Shown here piece after piece: positions 62,276 to 64,000 of a stretch of DNA of 64,000 bases. The notes beneath the pieces were generated by a model. It did not search any database. It was not told where the DNA came from and was given only the letters and a program-made list of their open reading frames with translations. Position numbers and translations under genes: made by a program. Every line of letters starts with the position of its first letter. Position 1 is the first letter of the stretch. Origin of the DNA: Colletotrichum lupini (Eukaryota; Ascomycota; Sordariomycetes; Glomerellales; Glomerellaceae); contig NC_064672.1 in assembly GCF_023278565.1 (NCBI RefSeq), positions 7,316,001-7,380,000 on the forward strand. The letters are read 5' to 3'.

Positions 62276-64000
62276 TCCTATAGCGATTCTGGCTTTCCAA
62301 GCCCCCAAGCAGCCAAGCCAAGGACTGCCACCAAAACTTTGTCTGACCCTTACTGCTTTTCGAATCTTGAATTCGCAGCCGCAGCACGGGCCAAACATCG
62401 GCCATCCTTGCCAATGCACGCACATCCATCTGTCTTGGACCCCTGTGCTCGCCATGCCTTTTGGCTTTTACATAGTAAAGTGCGGTTTTGCCAATGCCAA
62501 CAGCTCGCTGCCTCTCCTGGCTTGGCCAAGACAGCACACAACCTGTTCTCACTTCTCAGGTGTGCGAGTTGTCTCCTTCTTGCAAGGAACACCGCTCCGA
62601 ACTGGGGCACGGTATCCATAACTATGCAAGCATGCAGGAGGTCAATTAGATGGAGCAGGCGACGTGGTGCGAGGCATGTGCGGCTACTGGGTCGTAGGAG
62701 GATCCATTCGTACCTGACTGGAGTCTTGGACTGTATGGGATTTTCTTGATTCTGTACAGAACGATCCGTCATCGAGATTCGAGGGAGTGATTCCATAGAC
62801 ACTGACTGATTGCTACTGTGAGGGTGAGGCAAGGAACTGCAAGAAACGGGCATGGTGGAGGAGGGTAACAGAGAATGGAATCGAAACACTCCTAGGGCAG
62901 ATTCGACGGAGTTCGATGTCGGCAAGTAGAGTGCAGCATAACGTCGCAGATGGATAGGTGCTGGGAACCCAAACCAAGGGCTGCTGCAGCCATACTTTCG
63001 AGTGGACGCCATAGAAAAGATGGACGAGTCGAAACACGGGCTGTGGATGGGTTTGTGTCAATCGTAGGTGGCTGTCACACCCTTTGCTGGCTCTGCATTG
63101 CACGTCCCCATTGAGCTGGGCTAGCTGACATGCCTCGACCTGTCAGTTTTCGGCCAACTGCCCTAGACTTTGAAGATAATGGCATGTCATCGTAGCTGAA
63201 CTTCAGATCGATGGCAGAGGCGTACACTACTTGGCAGCGACGACGGCCAGGCCGCCTATGGGAGGGCCTAGACGAGAAGCCACGAGGCTCTGAGATGGTG
63301 TAAGCTGCTAACGACGTTTGGTTGCTCGTGATGATGGGACGAGATGAGAGAGAGCCCAGTGCTTTGTGATGCGTATCCGTCGTAGCCTTTGCTGCATGGC
63401 GCCTGCAGGGTGAGGTTGCTCTGTTGGGTCACTGTGAGGTGTTACTGGGATGCAAAAGTGAGCTGCGCGCGCTGTACGCAGGCCCTCCGGCCATGTCGTA
63501 CCACAGTATCCAGATGTACCGTTTCGGTACGATGTTGCTTTGAGAACTCGGGCAATAACCTTGGCAATGAATTGATACGCAGCACGTGCAATATGGCAGT
63601 AATGCTCTGTACTCCGTAAGTGTTGAGGATATCTGGACGTCAAATGTGCGGCAGTGAGGACGTATCTGAGGGTAATACAAGCAAGTGTACTGAGGAAAGT
63701 CAGGAAAGCACTGCAGGATCATGGCTTCGAACGTGCCTTGGGCCGTGCTTGCGCCTCGTTGTGCGACCAGGTGCGGATGCTCCTTATCTCTGCAGCAAGC
63801 TGTGCAAAAAGACGGGGAATTCCAGGCGGTGACCTGTGCGGATACCCACCAGCATCACCCCAGCTTCACGCCAGTCCCAATGCAGTGGACCCACTCGAGA
63901 TAAGGTCCTCGTCTGCAATCGGGACCAATCGGGAGGATGTTGGCCGCGCCCAAAGGCACAGACGCGCATACCGTGTCTTCTGGCCCTCTGTGCACGGTAC

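Larger units (their letters stand above)
51345..64000. other. 12.65-kb right arm without a supported gene
   Basis: I find no frame with a recognisable domain or coherent exons. The longest open frames (54641-55369 plus, 56617-57210 minus and 61739-62749 plus) overlap open frames on other strands and have compositions expected of chance. Simple repeats are common: TACC array at 52636, A14 at 52805, C-rich run at 53313-53330, CCT repeat at 54188, CCG repeat near 60670, GAGGT repeat at 61726, TTTTTA repeat near 62248. It may be a long regulatory region of a gene beyond the window, or hold non-coding transcripts. Confidence 0.4.

Noticed and set aside
61739..62749. 336-codon open frame on the plus strand
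   Set aside because: Begins in a GAGGT repeat, is rich in Cys, Arg and Pro, crosses an AT repeat, and overlaps minus frames of similar quality; no family signature.
1..64000. CRISPR array, bacterial operon, rRNA or telomere repeats
   Set aside because: No direct-repeat/spacer pattern, no rRNA-like sequence and no TTAGGG arrays seen; the window is fungal nuclear DNA.

Overview
The window looks like nuclear DNA of a filamentous ascomycete (Pezizomycotina, most likely a Sordariomycete of the Colletotrichum/Verticillium/Fusarium type). The evidence is short GT-AG introns of about 50-100 nt, a Zn2Cys6 regulator, a GH71 alpha-1,3-glucanase, a fungal tyrosinase, small cysteine-rich secreted proteins, and a retrotransposon block that has clearly been through repeat-induced point mutation (RIP). 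Genus is an inference. I spliced the gene models by hand by keeping reading frame across GT-AG (once GC-AG) introns.

Layout. 0-11.6 kb is gene-poor: one membrane-anchored Cys-rich surface protein (3094-4710) and one small secreted protein (10978-11526). 14.3-20.7 kb is a small secretome-like island: a four-exon secreted Cys-rich protein on the minus strand (14301-15233), a three-exon six-cysteine secreted protein (16682-17243), and a tyrosinase (18224-20688) without a signal peptide and with a GC-AG intron. 23.6-31.1 kb is the gene-dense part: a GPI-type GH71 glucanase, a secreted M24 metallopeptidase, chorismate synthase (minus), and a mitochondrial lipoate-protein ligase.

31.65-45.48 kb is one nested pair of Ty1/copia elements. 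The outer element (minus orientation) is bounded by 205-bp LTRs and a GATGT target-site duplication. The inner element (plus orientation, 202-bp LTRs) sits inside it, bounded by a CTAAG duplication. Both are saturated with RIP (CpA and TpG almost absent, TpA everywhere, CpG kept). The outer element landed inside a PaiB-like FMN-binding split-barrel gene, whose two halves now lie 13.8 kb apart (45977-45476 and 31649-31462, both minus). The upstream half also has an internal deletion and frameshift.

Divergent from that broken gene is a class 3 (Rhizobium-type) L-asparaginase (46825-47898), followed by a Zn2Cys6 transcription factor (49023-51344). A CGGACA/TGTCCG palindrome lies in the shared promoter between the PaiB-like gene and the asparaginase, and a CGGACAT palindrome plus a wider half-site pair lie between the asparaginase and the regulator gene. 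I propose that PaiB-like protein, asparaginase and Zn2Cys6 regulator form, or formed, one small regulon that the transposon has partly destroyed. This is the most interesting candidate in the window. From 51.35 kb to the right end (12.65 kb) I find no gene I can support, only simple repeats and open frames on both strands without recognisable domains.
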